NCBI GenBank assembly: GCA_950022295.1
Contig: OX465598.1
Span: forward strand, 343,183,324-343,247,323
DNA length: 64,000 nt
Origin: Bromus sterilis
Lineage: Eukaryota > Streptophyta > Magnoliopsida > Poales > Poaceae
Reading direction: 5' to 3'
The position numbers and the translations under genes are program-made. Positions 1-10,336 of this stretch are shown here, piece by piece; position 1 is the first letter of the stretch, and every line of letters starts with the position of its first letter. Below the pieces are notes generated by a model. The model searched no databases, was not told where the DNA came from, and was given only the letters and a program-made list of their open reading frames with translations.

Positions 1-585
1 GGTTGACATAAAGGTTCCTCCCGCGGCCGAGTCTAACAGATTCCGCGAGGAAAAGTTTAAGCCTGCATAAAAAGTCTGGATAACCATCCAAGTAGTAAAA
101 CCATGTGTAGGGCAGTTCTTAACAAGATATTTCATACGTTCCCAAGCTTGGGAAACGTTTGCATTATCCAATTGCCTAAAATTCATAATGTTACTTCTCA
201 ACTGGATAATTTTAGCAGGGGGGTAGTACTTCGCAATAAAAGCATCCTTACACTTGTCCCAAGAATCAATGCTATTCTTAGGTAAGGATTACAGCCACTC
301 CTTGGCTCTTCCTCTCCAGGAGAAAGGAAAAAGCTTCATCTTGACGATGTCTCCATCTACTTCCTTGTACTTTTGCATATCACAAAGCTCAACAAAATTA
401 TTTAAGTGCAAGGAAGCATCCTCTCCAGCACCTGAGAATTGATATTTCATAACAAGATTCAACAAAGCAGGTTTAATTTCAAAAGAAGGTGTTGAAGTGG
501 TAGGTGGAGCAATAGGAGTGCAGATAAAGTCACTGTTGTTATGACTAGTGAAGTCCCACAACTTGGTGTTTTCATTGGAACCCAT
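1..585 (-). pseudogene. Broken gag of Athila-type Gypsy element (partial)
   Basis: Start is the ATG at 585 (MGSNENTKLWDF), about 130 bases after the primer site. The frame includes FSWRGRAKEWL, a motif typical of the retrotransposon gag (capsid) domain, and after a stop continues with DSWDKCKDAFIAKYYPP, which also fits plant Gypsy capsids. The in-frame TAA is at 287-289, directly after KEWL. Gag would form the virus-like particle that packages the element RNA. The 3' part lies outside the window, so total length and further lesions are unknown. Family identity is recognised from motifs only. Confidence 0.7.
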
Positions 586-718
586 AGTAGCAGCAGGTAT
601 TTTTGGTATTTTTGATAAGGGTCACAAAAGTAAAAAACTGAAAGATAAACTAACACGACTAAAAAGCATAGATAAAAGATAGTGTGCAACTCCCCTATCT
701 TGTAGACTGGAGTCCCCG

Positions 719-731
719 GCAACTGCGCCAG
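719..731 (-). promoter_or_regulatory. Primer binding site, tRNA-Asp type
   Basis: On the minus strand this reads TGGCGCAGTTGCC followed by GGGGA. That is one base off the 3' end complement of plant tRNA-Asp (TGGCGCCGTTGCC), where minus-strand DNA synthesis of Athila-type elements starts. It lies 17 bases inside the apparent LTR end at 749. Confidence 0.7.
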
Positions 732-748
732 AAATTAGCTAGATACGG

Positions 749-866
749 TGACGAACATAGTTCTCTCACTTCTCGTTCGTTACCCCAAGTGGCAGGTGAG
801 ATGTAGCGTAGTAGCAAATTTCCCTTAGCGAAGATGCTAAGGTTTAGATTGTCTCCAGTAGGACTC
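749..866 (-). mobile_element. 3' end of the Athila-type LTR (left piece of split LTR)
   Basis: Minus-strand sequence from 866 to 749 is the last part of the LTR belonging to the element at 1-748. It ends at CGTCA. It is collinear with the last part of the solo LTR at 2390-2498 (shared ACTGGAGACAA, CCACTTGGGG and related words), so the two are related families. The rest of this LTR continues at 2499-2839. Confidence 0.65.
862..866. repeat. Target site duplication GACTC of the solo LTR
   Basis: GACTC at 862-866 immediately before TGATACG and again at 2499-2503 immediately after GTCATCA. Five-base duplications are the normal size for LTR-retrotransposon insertion. Confidence 0.9.
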
Positions 867-2498
867 TGATACGTCAAAAACGTATCGATAATTTCTGCTT
901 GCTCCATGCATGTTTTGTGTGATATTGCTATGATCTAGATACACTTTCATACATTTTTGATCATATTTGGACTAACCTACTAACTCAGTGCACCCCAGTG
1001 CCAGTTCCTGTTTTCTGCTGTTTTTCTATTTCAGTTTTCCCCCATATAAAAAGTGCCAGAAAAATTCGGGAAAATTCAGATAAAAAAATCAGCGTGACGG
1101 AAGCTTCGAGAAAAGCCTGGGAGGGGCCAGAGGGGGGCCAGGGGGGGCCCAGGCGGCCACCCGGCGCGGCCCTACCCCTGGCCGCGCCAGGGGGCGCCTA
1201 GGGCCCCTGGTCCACCTCTGGCTGCCCCCCTTCGCCTATTTATCCCCCGTCATGGGAAAACTCCAGAAGCAGAACCCTATTCCGCGAACTCGCCTCTGTT
1301 CCGCCGCCGCCGCGCTTCCAAGATCGGGAGCACCAGAAGACCTCTTCCCGGCACCCTGCCGGAGGGAGGATTGACCTCCGGGAGTCTCCTCTCCACCATG
1401 GATGCTCCCCGGATGTCTCGTGAGTAGTTTTCCTTGGACCATGGGTCCGTGATCAGTAGCTATGTGATGTTCTCCTCCCCTCTTTGATCTTCATTGTTTA
1501 GACCTCGTGAGCTGCTCTACATGATCGAGGCACCTTTGTAATATTTCTGCTATTGCTATGTTGAGTTTGATCGGATCTGATGGATTATGAGATTATGTTC
1601 AGATTGTGATAGAGTAATATATTTGGTTTTTATCTCTTATATTTTTGTTCCTAAGTAATTCTTGCATGCTCTCCATTGTTGTTTATTGCTTTGGCCAAGT
1701 AGTAGGTAGTGACTCCAAGAGGGAGCGTTGTGCTAGATTGTGGGTTCATGCCTCCCCGATGACATGCTTGAGTGACAGAAACATGAGTCTAGGGGATGTG
1801 CTGTTGCCAGAAGGGGGAGAACAACGGTGCTTGTGACCGCGGTTACAAGGATTGTTTACTTTACGCAAAGTTCTTTTTAATGCAGTTGTCTGTTGCTTTG
1901 GGTTTACACTTTGGGTGGGGCTCGCAACTTAATACCAGCGAGATGTTCTGGATAGATATCTCAAGGTGGATGATTAGTAGTAGATGCAGATGGATTTCGG
2001 TCTACTTACTTTGGCGTACTGCCCGTGCTTTTGAACCTCTTCCTTTCTTTTGTAGCATAGTTAGCATTGCGGTGTGTTCATAATCCTGACAATTACCTTT
2101 CTGTAATTTGTTTACCTCGCATAGCATTTTTATCGTCTTTTGGGAGAGAGAAATCACTAGCGAACATCACGTATCCCGGTCCATATCCTCATTATTGTTT
2201 CTGAGCTTTATTTACTTTTCTGCATTTACTTTCAAGTTGCTATCATTATCCCATTGCGGTTTATCATTTGTGAACAACAAGACCAGAGAGATTGACAACC
2301 TCTCTGAACTTCGTTGGGAGAAAATTTATCTCTGTCTGTGTGCAGGTCCGCGTCAGGTGCGCCGCTGACACCTACTTATCATCTCTGGAGTCCAACTGGA
2401 GACAAACCTTGGTATCTTTACTGAGGGAAAACTCGCTGCTGTACCGTATCACGCCTTCCACTTGGGGCCTACCAACGAAGGGCGAGAAGCTGTCATCA
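867..2498 (+). mobile_element. Solo LTR of a Gypsy (Athila-like) element
   Basis: A 1632-bp LTR beginning TGATACGTC and ending GTCATCA, flanked on both sides by GACTC. No internal region or second LTR is present, so the element was reduced to one LTR by recombination between its two LTRs. A likely core promoter is CTATTTATCC near 1236-1245, followed by a GC-rich leader. The stretch 1110-1420 is strongly GC-rich. No gene is seen; short open frames here are not conserved coding sequence. The family resembles Triticeae Sabrina/WHAM-like LTRs, but the name is not certain. Confidence 0.88.
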
Positions 2499-2823
2499 GA
2501 CTCCAAGATATACAAGAAGGTGGCAAAGTGAACAATGGCGCCGTTCACAATCTAAAGATTGCTTACTTCACCTGGACCTGCACACACAGCAAAAAACTTT
2601 GCTCCCAACGAGTACAGAGGAGTTGTCAATTCCTCCGGCCTTGCTGTTTACAAAGGATCAACACAAGAGATAAAAGTGCAACTAAAAGTAAGAGCTGAAA
2701 GTAAATTGAGGGTGTTAACAATGGTGGAAATATGGACCGGGGTCCCATGACGTTCACTAGTGATGTCTCTCTCCCAAAAGACGATAAAATTGCTAGCGAG
2801 GTAAACAAATTACAGCTAGGCAA
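2093..2823. repeat. Imperfect inverted repeat made by two related LTRs in opposite orientation
   Basis: The arm at about 2093-2370 (plus, inside the solo LTR) aligns with the reverse complement of about 2545-2823 (the older minus-strand LTR). Shared blocks include TAATTTGTTTACCTCGC, TATCGTCTTTTGGGAGAGAG, CCGGTCCATAT and TGTGTGCAGGTCC. The arms are diverged, roughly 75-80% by eye. The head-to-head arrangement follows from one LTR inserting in reverse into a related LTR. Confidence 0.8.
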
Positions 2824-2839
2824 TTGACATAATTATAAA
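2499..2839 (-). mobile_element. 5' portion of the split Athila-type LTR (right piece)
   Basis: Minus-strand continuation of the LTR piece at 749-866; removing the solo LTR and one GACTC rejoins the two smoothly. Its own 5' start is missing because Copia A begins at 2840. Confidence 0.7.
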
Positions 2840-4515
2840 TGTTGGATATGTGCCCTAGAGGCAAATTAATAAAGATATTTGTCACATATCTGTTTGTTCA
2901 TAATACGTTATAAATTGTGCTAGAACTGTATTAAGCGGAAACATTAATACACGTGTGATATATAACAACCTGGTCCCTAGTTAAACTCAGGCATACTAGC
3001 TCATTGGGCAATTGATGATCAAGGTTTCCTGATCATGAGAACATAATAGTCTATTGACAATGAGGTCATATCATTAGGAGAATGATGTGATGGACACACA
3101 CCCACCTTAACCATTGCAGTGTGATCAAGTCACATAAGCTCAGCATTGCGATGACTTAATAACATAGTGACTGAATCCTTAGACTGTGATGATCATACAT
3201 AATTGCTATCTATTAGGATGCTTTGAGTGCATTAACCGTTACACTGAAACATGGTAACTGAAAAGGTGTATCTTGGGTATTCCAAAGTAGATATGTTGAG
3301 GAGTATGAAATAGATCAGAGTGGGATTTGTCAATCCGAGTGACGGATAGGTACTCTGGACCCACTCGGTGGTGTTGCATCAATAGCTTGCAAGCAAGTGA
3401 CTAGGTCACAAGAGATGTAATATTCACAGATGAGTAAACATGTTATGTCGTAGCTGAGGAAGAAATATGTATTGGATACCGACGATCATACCTCGGACAA
3501 ACATAGTACCAAAGCACAAAGGGATCAAGTCATATTGTTAACGGTTCAACCGCGATGAAGTTTATTCGATGGAAGCGTAGGGGCACATCAAGGATTGTAA
3601 CCAGATCCCACATGATAGTCATTGGTCAGAGAGTGTCTCGATCATGTCTATTGTTTCCCGGACCGTAGGGTGTCACACTTAAGGGCAATCGATGCATTAA
3701 GGATTGAATCGGGATCATCGGTGAAAAGAGAGAAAACATCGGAAATGTACCGGGAGGTGACGGAAGCTGTTCCGGATATTTTGAAAGGTTCAAAATAATA
3801 TATATTAATGTTTAAATATGTTTTATTATTTAATTGACAGAATTAAATATTAAAATGATTTAAATAATTAATTAAAAAGGTGAAAAGGTATTTGGCCCTT
3901 AAAAGGCCCATGAGGGGAAGGGGGAGCCTCCCCCCTTGGGCTTGGCGCCAAGGGAGGGGCCCATCCCCCCTCCTAGCCGCACCACTCCCCCCCTTTGGGG
4001 GTTTAGTCCCACATGGGGGAAGGGGAGGGGGTGGAGCCCCTCCTTGGCCTATATAAGGAGGGGTGGGGGTGCCTTTTTCAACACAACATTGAGTTTCCTC
4101 TCTCTCTCTCTCTTTCTCCGACCTAGAGCGGACTCCCCTGGTTTGGAGTTTGCACCTGGTTGGGGGTTTCACCATCATACGGATGCCGTCGCGCTGCCGG
4201 AATCGGGATCCGAATCAATCTTCTTTCCGCTGCTCTTCTGGTTCGGAGCCCGGAGGGACGTCGGTTGCACCGTACGTGTGTAATCCCGCGAGGCACTACA
4301 CGTGTGGTGCTACTTCATCGTCGGAGGTTCTTCAACACGACAGGGAGGTCGTACGTTTAGAGTCTACGCCAACCACGTTCGAGGAACGTTTCCCTCTTTC
4401 GGTCTTCAAAGGTATGAACACCGATTCCTTCCGTTACATACATCAGCATAGCATAGATCTTGGGTTCGGGACTCGTAGGTAGGAAATTTTTTGTTTTCTG
4501 CGCCGATCCCCAACA
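2840..4515 (+). mobile_element. 5' LTR of Copia A (Angela/BARE/WIS-like)
   Basis: Starts TGTTGGATATGTGCCCTAG and ends ATCCCCAACA, the usual ends of Angela/BARE-clade LTRs; 1676 bp, close to the size known for that group. The candidate promoter is CCTATATAAGG near 4045-4055, then a CT-rich leader around 4098-4120. The five bases before it (ATAAA, 2835-2839) would be the target duplication, but the partner cannot be checked because the 3' end of the element is lost. A 50-bp piece of it (3257-3306) recurs exactly at 26818-26867. Confidence 0.88.
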
Positions 4516-5448
4516 GTGGTAGATGTATTGTACGGGTAGAACACATCTAGGATGTGGGCATCAATTCTCCAATTGTTACCCTCCCACGTGTACTCGTTTA
4601 GCGTTGCGGCAATGTCCTGATGAAGCGGCCCCGACCAACCTTACGCGTTTACGCGAGACTGGTTCCACGCTTGACATATGGCTTGTACCATATAAGTGGA
4701 TGGGGGGTGTCTGTCTCTCTAACATTAGTGAAGCGAAGACTGCAACGGAGGGCCCCGACAGGGGTGTAATAGAGACGATTGCAGGATTGGTGTTGTGGCT
4801 TGTTTTCGCAGGATAGAAAGCGGTTCTCTCTCGAAACCCCTTAGCAGCCACGTAAAACTTGCAAAAGATAAAGTAGAAGGCGTTTTAACTTTAATTTGCA
4901 TGTAAGGGGGGATCATAGCTTGTATGATTTAAAGTTTTACTTCCTGTCTTGCTAATATGCTAGATATGCGACGGTAGCATGATAGGATAATCTCTCTCAA
5001 TACCATGATTGTATTCTCCCTTAGTGGGCACCGCCTGGAAGGATCTCATTATGATAGGAAGGCCGTGACGATCGGGTGTCATACATACATTAGCGATCGC
5101 ATGAGGTTGGGTTTGGCAAGCCTAGCATATGCAGATATGGCCTTGCTGAACAGCCATACACTAAGGTTCGACTGGCAGGCTTGACATATGTAGATATGAG
5201 CTTGGGATACGGATGACCGAAAGGTTAAGCATGATTCGTATAACGGATATGATTGGCATAATGGCCTACCTAGGGATATGTGTCATCGGCCGTGTGATAT
5301 TCGAGGACGATCATTCAAACTAGGATTATGTTAATCACTTAGTAAATTTGGAGAGATGTTTAACAAAGTGGGAGTTTTAGAATTAATTAAAATTGAACTC
5401 CAATTATGAACAAAGTCTAAATATGTGTTTTGCAAATAACCATTGTAG
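4516..5448 (+). other. Untranslated leader of Copia A
   Basis: Follows the LTR with GTGGTA, the start of the initiator-tRNA-Met primer site, but the rest of that site is not recognisable. No coding sequence is seen. It has loosely repeated words such as CATATGCAGATATG and CATATGTAGATATG near 5125-5195, usual for leaders of this clade. Confidence 0.7.
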
Positions 5449-6925
5449 ATGGCCGCACCTCGCCCCTCATTCAACTTAGGGTCATTCCTAGACAAAGACA
5501 AACTGAAAATCGATGGGTCAAACTTCACCAACTGGTTCTGCACTCTGAGGATTCTCCTCGTTCCCCTCAAGATGGCATACGTACTAGAGGCCGTGTTAGG
5601 TGACGAACCACCAGCAGACGCTAGTCAGGATGAGAAGAATGTCTACCTCTCCAAGACGGATGATTACAACCTTGTCCAGAGTGGAATGCTTTACTCCATG
5701 GAGGCTGAGCTGCAGAAACGCTTTGAGAGGATGGATGCATATGAGATAATCACCGACCTCAAGGCCGTATTTGCACCCCAAGCTAGGGCTGAACGTTATG
5801 AGGCTTCTGAAGCTTTCTTCTCAGCAAAGATGGATGAGCATAACAATGTTAGTGAGCACGTGGTCAAGATGTCTGGCTACATTCAACGCTTGAATGCTCT
5901 GGAATGTCAGATTCCAGATGAACTTGCTGTTGATAGGGTGCTGCAGTCGCTGCCCCCTAGCTACAAAGGCTTTGTGTTGAACTACAACATGCAGGGGATG
6001 ACTAAGACCCCTTCTGAGTTGTTCGCCATGCTGAAAACTGCTGAGGTTGAGATCAAGAAGGAGCATGCTGTATTCATGGTCAACAAGACCGTTGAATTCA
6101 AGAAGTCTGGCAAGAAGGAGAAGGGAAAGAAGGGAAGCCCAAAGAAGGGTGACAAGCCAGTTGTCACTCCTCGTAAGGCACCCAAACCTGGACCCAAGCC
6201 CGGCATTGAGTGCTTCTACTGCAAGGCTGATGGTCACTGGAAACGCAACTGCCCCAAGTACCTAGAGGATAAGAAGGCTGGAAAGATTGTCAGAAGAGAC
6301 AAAGGTATATTTGATATACACGTTATTGATCTTTTCTTAACAAACGCTGGGAACAAATCCTGGATATTTGATACAGGATCTGTTGCTCATATTTATAACT
6401 CCTCTTAGGGGCTATGGAATAGGCGACGCTTGATGAAAGATGAAGTGACGATGCGCGTGGGAAACGGCTGCCGGATTGAAGTGGTGGCGGTCGGTACGAA
6501 GCATCTTAGTCTCCCTTCGGGATTAGTTTTGATTTTGAATAAGTGCTACTATGTACCCTCATTGAGTGTGAACATCGTTAGTGGTTCTTTCTTGAAGCGA
6601 GACCACTATTCTTTTAAGTCAAATACAATTGGTTGTGCGATTTATAAAGATGATGTATTTTATGGTCACGCACCGGAGAAAAATGGCTTATTCATTCTTA
6701 ATCTCGATTGTGATATAATTCATATTGATAACATAGAGGCCAAAATATTAAAAACTAGTGGCGAAGAACACATGACGATGTGGGATTGTCGACTTGGTCA
6801 TATTGGTGAAAAGCGCATGAAGAAGCTTCATGATGATGGACTTCTGGAGTCATTGGATTTCGGATCCCTTGACACATGTGAACCATGCCTTATGGGAAAG
6901 ATGACAAGGACTCCATTCAATGGAA
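5449..6925 (+). pseudogene. Copia A gag - protease - pre-integrase frame (nonsense codon, truncated by insertion)
   Basis: The frame starts at ATG 5449, the first methionine after the leader (MAAPRPSFNLGSFL). Residues about 10-210 are the Copia gag (UBN2-type) region, then a lysine-rich linker, then a CCHC zinc knuckle CFYCKADGHWKRNCP around residue 255. The aspartic protease active site WIFDTGSVAH is at about residue 305. A TAG at 6406-6408 interrupts the frame just after the protease motif. The same frame then continues to the pre-integrase domain (LGHIGEKRMKKLHDDGLL, CEPCLMGKMT) and is cut at 6925 by the young Copia element. Integrase, RT and RNase H are not seen in the window. A few more bases of this gene survive after 16105. 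Confidence 0.88.
6921..6925. repeat. Target site duplication TGGAA of the young Copia element
   Basis: TGGAA at 6921-6925 before the first LTR and at 16106-16110 after the second. The flanks read as one continuous pre-integrase coding stretch once the insert and one copy are removed, which supports a single clean insertion. Confidence 0.93.
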
Positions 6926-8963
6926 TGTAGGAGATATGCCCTAGAGGCAATAATAAATGTTATTATTTATCTCCATGTTTGTAATTATGTTTATATTCCA
7001 TGCTATAACTGCAATGGTTCTCGAGTCTGCAATAACCACGAGGCTCGGAGGAAGACTCATATGCACGTGTGGAATAATAAACGGATAAAATATATATTCC
7101 TAGTCTCGCCTCTAAGACTAGCTCAAGTGTTGCATGATGGTTCTGTTTTCCTGATCATGGGCATTACTATGCCGGCAACTTTGAGGGCACAATGTTAGAA
7201 GAACATTTGTGTTGAATCGACCCAGATTGATGTTATGCTATGAGATACATTCGTCACCAGTTAATGGATTATAACACAGAGAAAGTTGAGCGTTTGCATA
7301 ATTCCTTAGACCATGAGAGTATCGAGTTCCTTCGTACTTGCTTCGTGAACTTTGGGGTTTGTTAAACGTCATCTGTAAAAGGGTGGCTATTACGGCGGCT
7401 TACGGGTTCACGGAAAAGTATGACCAGGAACTAGGTAGCTCAAGATTGGGATTTGCTCCTCCGTCGATGGAGAGATATTCTTCGGGCCCTCTCGGTGTTA
7501 CAGTATCCACCATCGTCTGGCCAGACACAGTGTGATTTGATCACAGGGATGCCGGAACACGGGAACGAGAAAAGTGAACAATACCGGAAACGAGGTAACT
7601 GGCATAGTGGACAAGTTGTTGATTCACGGGGATGCCGATAAGTCTCACCTCGGGCGTTTGTAACATATCGCGAAGCAACAGGAATAGCACACGGCAACTG
7701 GAGGTTCACTCGAATATTTATTCGTGTGGGTATAGGGGTCAATATGGGTGTCCACGGCTCCGATGTTGATCATTGATCGGAAAGCGTTCTGGGTCATGTC
7801 TATACTTCACCGAACCTATAGGGTCACACGCTTAAGGGTCATCTATCTGCTGAATACTAGACAGGGAGTCTGAGAGAAAGTCACCGAAAAGGTTTCGGAG
7901 AAAACGGAAAAGTTCTGGAGAGAGAACACCGGAATAGTTTCGGTAAAACCGAAAAGTTGTTTCGGAGTAAACCACTAAGCCGAAAAGGTTTCGGTAAGCA
8001 CCTGGTACTTTTGGAGGGTGCCAGAATTGTTCTGGTAACTTCTGGAATTTTTCTGGAGAAAAGAATAAAATATTTTTTTTCGGAAATATTTCGGAGCTGC
8101 CGGAAATGTTCGGGAGCTGCCGGAAATGCTTAGGTTGCTTTTCGCAGATGAAAATCACTAATCCGAAATTGTTTCGGAACGCGCCCAAAATCATTTTAGT
8201 GGGTATTGGAATTATTCTAAGACCCACAGAAATATTTTCGGATTTTTCGGACGCGAAAAAGTGGTGTCATGAATAGTAAAAAGTACTACTTGAAATATTT
8301 TTGGAAAGCCTTCTAGAAGGACTTGGGAGCCAAGAAAGCCCCCTTGGGTTTCCTATAAATAGAGGTGTGAGGGCAGCCCCATATCCTTGATCCAAGCTCT
8401 CCCTTGAGTTCAATACACAAGCCATGCATGATCTGGCATTCTCTCTCCCTCCCCGCGAAATAGTTTCGTAGAGCTGAAAGGCTGTCTGGGTTCCGGCAGG
8501 AACCAGTTCTGGACGGCGAAGCCCTGCCGGATAGCTGACACCGTATGTGTGCAACCCCGTAGAGAGGTCGTAGTTTCGATCTTTTGCCCGAGGGGCTGTT
8601 CGAGGGTCCTCCCGAAGGGCTGTACAAATTATCGTTCGAGTTTCAAGGGTCCTCTCGAAGGGCTGTCCGAGTTACCGATCGAGTTTCGAGGGGCCTCCCG
8701 AAGGGCTGTCCGTGACATCGTCCGAGGGACTGTCCGACCGCCTCCCTGAGCGCTGTCCGAGGAGCAGACGAGGGAATACATTCTCGCGGTTGGGAGGTTG
8801 TAAATCCTAGCTGCGGGGATCTGCACCGACGATCTACATCGACTCTACTTCCGCTGCGCTACGAGTCGGTAACGATCAGATCAAAACCTTGTATGCAGTC
8901 TCCATAGTGGTCCTGGGCTGTTCGTAGTGCGGAAATTTTTGTTTTCTGCCGCGTTCCCCTACA
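6926..8963 (+). repeat. 5' LTR of the young Copia element
   Basis: Starts TGTAGGAGATATGCCC and ends GTTCCCCTACA. TATAAATAG at about 8354-8362 is a good core promoter, followed by a U5/R region rich in GGGCTGTCCGAG-like words (8590-8760). It has the same length as the 3' LTR plus four bases (CACAGGGATGCC versus CACAAGCC near 7543). Confidence 0.93.
7877..8240 (+). repeat. Cluster of TTTCGG/CCGAAA words in the U3 region of the LTR
   Basis: About 360 bp contain many variants of GGTTTCGG, CCGAAAAG, TTCTGGA and CCGGAAATG, spaced 10-30 bases apart. The same cluster occurs in the 3' LTR (15020-15385) and a weaker one in the LTR of Copia D (51590-51770). The position upstream of the TATA box suggests enhancer-like or silencing-related sequence. 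No function is proven. Confidence 0.55.
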
Positions 8964-8980
8964 GTGGTATCAGAGCCGTG
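8964..8980 (+). promoter_or_regulatory. Primer binding site, initiator tRNA-Met type
   Basis: GTGGTATCAGAGCC follows the LTR end directly; TGGTATCAGAGC is the standard complement of the initiator-Met tRNA 3' end used by Copia elements. Confidence 0.93.
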
Positions 8981-10336
8981 CTATGCGTAGATGCATGTTG
9001 CGATCTAGAATACATAGAGATGTATGGGTATTGCATAATATAATATTGGAGAAGATCAGATCTATTGCTGAAAATTATTTATGCGGGTGGCAGATGAAAT
9101 CTGTTACCCGATGTTCTTGTTGCTTCCCTGGAATTTGTGTATTTCTGATCTCAATAACAGTATGGTGGAGTTTCAAAGTTCTGGCAATCTGCGATCCTGA
9201 TTGATCAAAGAAGTGCTAACAGTTCGTTGAATTCCACCGTAGTTAGAGAAAGAAGAAATTCTGCAGACTAAAGGGCAATGCAGATATGATCTGCACGGGG
9301 ATCACGCGTATGACGAAGTTCAGTATGGGGCTCGAGATTTTATTATCTCGTGTTTCATACACCCCGCAAAGTTAATCTAGCGACTTGAATAATCATGCTT
9401 GATGATAAACGTTGGTAGCTGCGGTTTAAGTCAAAACCTTAGAAGCCACGTAAAATAAAATTTTGCATAAACCGATTAGAGGCGTCTAACTTGGTTTTGC
9501 AAGATGTGCATGTGATGTGGTATAGCAAAGCTCATATTAATTTGATTATGTATGAGATGACTATATAATGTAAATTTATTAACATGACCTGCGTGTCATG
9601 ATTCGGCATGATGGCTGGAGCCATATGATTGTCACTTTAATGACCTGCGAGTCAACCTTATGTAATGCACTTATTTTATTAGCTATAGAGATAGCAATAT
9701 TATTTGGTGCATCGACAAGGTGGTGGCAAACTTCGCGAAGGTGAACTCCGACGCAAATGCCAAAGACGAAGAAATACTTGACTTCTCCGTCAGAAGGGGC
9801 TATACCATATCATGCAATTATGGATTACCTGAGATGTTTATCCCTTAAGTTGCACCCTTCTTGATTGCGCGGTAGTCGCTTTTTATTAGGGTGATCTCTC
9901 ACTTAAAATATCAAGTAGTTAGTGTTCTCCCAAATGTAGCACCGTCACAGCATCTATCCTTTCGGGGTGCGCCATGGATGCATGGGTATGAACGACTGGA
10001 GAAATGTAAGGCGGGTGAGGTCAGACCTCGCAGCAAGATCACTTGGTTGTCTTGACGTTCATGGCAGGATCGTCCTGAGCTCGGAACACACGCATCGAAA
10101 GATGAACAAGAGTCACATAGAGATGTGATCGGCAAGTTGGCCTACCAAATCAAAATCCTCGTCATGAGATGATGATTCTATGGCGTTGTATTGATATTTG
10201 GATCTTGAATCACTCATAATCAATTTTGAGAGATATTGATTTGAGTGGGAGCGCATTTTAGAATTAACTTGTTTAATTCTGAGTGCAATTAATTATGAAC
10301 ACTGTCTAAGTATAATTTGCTAATAGTTGTAGAATA
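8981..10336 (+). other. Untranslated leader of the young Copia element
   Basis: No coding sequence is visible. It is related to the leader of Copia D (52446-53442): both contain ATCACGCGTA, GTTCAGTATGGG and GTCATG..CGGCATGATGGCTGGAG in the same order. Leaders of this clade carry the packaging and dimerisation signals. Confidence 0.65.

Larger units (their letters stand above)
1..748 (-). mobile_element. Athila-type Ty3/Gypsy element, 5' internal part (runs off the left edge)
   Basis: On the minus strand this reads LTR end, primer site, untranslated leader, then a gag frame that continues past base 1. The Athila-type assignment rests on the tRNA-Asp-like primer site and the gag sequence, both visible here. 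The LTR of this copy lies to the right and is split into 749-866 and 2499-2839 by a solo LTR. Only the first part of gag is in the window, so completeness of the element cannot be judged. Confidence 0.75.

Noticed and set aside
3936..4482. Overlapping frames of about 110 codons in the Copia A LTR
   Set aside because: GC-rich LTR leader sequence around the TATA box; not coding in this retrotransposon clade.
7832..8227. 131-codon minus-strand open frame present twice (also 14974-15369)
   Set aside because: It lies in the U3 part of an LTR and is duplicated only because the LTR is; composed of the TTTCGG-type repeats, with no known domain.
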